Assembly (NCBI RefSeq): GCF_026210795.1 | Contig: NC_089434.1 | Span: 1,488,001-1,552,000 of the forward strand | Reading direction: 5' to 3' | From: Rhizophagus irregularis | Lineage: Eukaryota; Glomeromycota; Glomeromycetes; Glomerales; Glomeraceae | Length of the DNA: 64,000 bases | Part shown: positions 62,320-64,000 of the stretch, piece by piece | Numbering within the stretch: position 1 is the stretch's first letter | How the letters are laid out: every line of letters starts with the position of its first letter | Made by a program: the position numbers and the translations under genes | The notes under the pieces: model-generated | Seen by the model: only the letters and a program-made list of their open reading frames with translations | Told to the model about the DNA's origin: nothing | Databases searched by the model: none

Positions 62320-64000
62320 AATGTAATATAAATTAAAAGGAAAGAAAGAATTTCGGTGTTTCAAGTTCGTTACTCCGAGATAAATTAGTAAATGCAAATT
62401 GTTGATCAAAACTTGTACCACTCCTATACCACCATGTGAATTTAAATTCTGTGATCTCAAGGCGCAGTATCGACGCTCAAATAAAATGAGTACGGTATTT
62501 TTAAATTAATAGAAAACATAAATCTGTGTGACAAAAACTTTCTCAATAAATTAATAGTATTTATTATTTGATTTCATATTGATTAATATTTTATTTTGAC
62601 GAAACAAAAAAATCTAATCTTTCAAAGTGATAGTGTAAATTAGTAATTAATTGTATTATTTAAAATTCAATATAAATATGACTGGTAAATTAAGAAAAAA
62701 TTCATCTTTTTGGATATTTTCAATTGAATTTATTCAATAAACAACAACATATCGAGTAACGGATATTAAAAATTATAAGAAGCCATTCAATTTATTATTA
62801 AACCATATTTAAGTTAGAGAGGAACTGAACTTTTGTAGAACTATCATTTCTTTTTTTGTAGATATGGATTACGAAATAATGATTTGAATTAAAAATATAT
62901 AATTTGATAAAAGCACATTAAAAATTAAATGAATGAGAAAGAAACCATCACTTTGAAATAAATAAACGTAGTAAGCTTCAGTACGTATGGAATGTACTAG
63001 TTCCATTATAGTCGGTATTACTGTTTAATAATAATGTTGTTTCCCAATTAATAAATTTCAATTTAACGTTACGGAAAAATTAAAAATTATTCTTTCAGAA
63101 AAATAATCATAAGCTTCTAAAACTTATTTAAATGATTTGGTAAATACAAACGTCGAATGTAAGTCTAACCTAATTTAATTACATAAATTAGTCATTTAAG
63201 AATAAACAAAATCATTGTTTAAAAAAATATAGATTAAATAAGTGTTAAGCCTCAAAAGGGTGTAAATAATAATGAATCTTATTATTATACTTGGTCAGTT
63301 ACCATTTGATACTTTTGCTTCTTTAAAAGACAAAACCATCGACGTTTTTAATTTTTATATGTTTTATCGATAAAAAAAAAAGTTTAAAAAATACTTGCAA
63401 TGTTTATCAATCATAATAGGATAAGAATTTTGTTGTGCGCAAACGATAATTAATTGCTAGCTTAGCCTTTTTAATGATATAATAAATTGAAAAGCAAATG
63501 AGCGGTAGTCATTAATTTATAAATAAATAATCATCAGATTTTTTAAAAAAAATATTTTGTATTAAATTTTTTTTTGATAATGATATGGTTAAATATTTAT
63601 TGATGTTTCATAATAAATCTATATGTTTTTTATAATTAATTTTTCATCCAAACTTATAATAATAGCCATAGTAACTATCACATTAAAGTTTTTGAGTTTC
63701 TACATTTAATAATTTTTAAAAACGTGACCTTAAATTTTTAATCAACTCGTCAAGTCTCACAATGAGTAACCAGATTTTATCTAATGAGATCGATAAAACA
63801 AATGATTATGCCTATTACGAATCTATACCCACCAATGATAGGGTCGAGTTGATTTAAGTATTATTATTCATCAAGACATCAGGATATTTCACATATGCAT
63901 AATCTTCCATAAAAACAATAAACTGAATTTCAATCATATTTTCATTTTCTAAAATTAAACAAGATACAAGAGAAATTCATATTTATATTTATATTACCAT
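62320..64000. other. Upstream flank of kinase copy 5 and end of window
   Basis: The first 140 bp are the conserved upstream block, and similarity to the other upstream flanks continues to about 62,960. Beyond that the DNA is unique. A 31-codon open frame at 63762-63857 (+) has an even amino-acid mix (MSNQILSNEIDKTNDY...) and might be a first exon of a gene running off the window, but this is weak. Confidence 0.45.

Noticed and set aside
1-64000. CRISPR arrays, bacterial operons or ribosome binding sites
   Set aside because: The spliceosomal introns and gene families are eukaryotic, and the tandem repeats seen are minisatellites without unique spacers.

Overview
The window looks like nuclear DNA of a filamentous fungus, most likely a Glomeromycotina (arbuscular mycorrhizal, Rhizophagus-like) species. 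The grounds are very A+T-rich DNA, small GT...TAG introns, an amplified family of TKL-like kinases whose N-terminal region (Cys cluster, then an NW-SGN stretch) I associate with Rhizophagus, a broken Crinkler-type gene, an F-box/LRR gene and Crypton-like tyrosine recombinases. The organism call is inference. Exon models were built by hand from splice signals, reading phase and family resemblance.

Positions 1 to about 24,500 are a normal gene neighbourhood of conserved cellular genes. In order they are: a seven-exon multi-pass membrane protein with a signal peptide (+); an ankyrin/DysF/MIT-like/FYVE/RING protein (-); a tail-anchored FHA/coiled-coil protein of the SLMAP/Far9-Far10/HAM-4 (STRIPAK) type (-); a NIPA-type magnesium transporter (-); a six-exon MARVEL-like four-pass membrane protein made of very small exons (-); Atg10, the autophagy E2-like enzyme (+); a MITE-like inverted repeat; and a 57-residue beta-thymosin-like protein (+).

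From about 25,000 to the end is an accessory, repeat-rich region. It holds five related kinase genes, all on the minus strand (starts at 27406, 36721, 54868, 58893 and 62319), plus a relic of a sixth 3' end near 28,500-29,045. Each kinase gene has two large exons followed by seven small ones. The six internal small exons are multiples of three and are bounded by introns of the same phase, so each can be skipped without a frameshift. Copy 1 is decaying (HRD to HGD, plus a nonsense codon in a small exon). Interspersed are a frameshifted Crinkler/NTPase pseudogene, a SINE-like insertion with a 15-bp target duplication, a solo LTR with a 4-bp target duplication, and a single-exon F-box/LRR gene preceded by a 49-bp tandem repeat.

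The most unusual finding is a pair of tyrosine recombinase genes. One (38811-40438) is intact with all five catalytic residues; the other (45454-47036) is broken by two TAG codons and a frameshift. Each is preceded by a long imperfect palindrome with about 70-bp arms and a shared GCCAC/GTGGC core, which suggests a mobile or formerly mobile recombinase unit with its own hairpin site.
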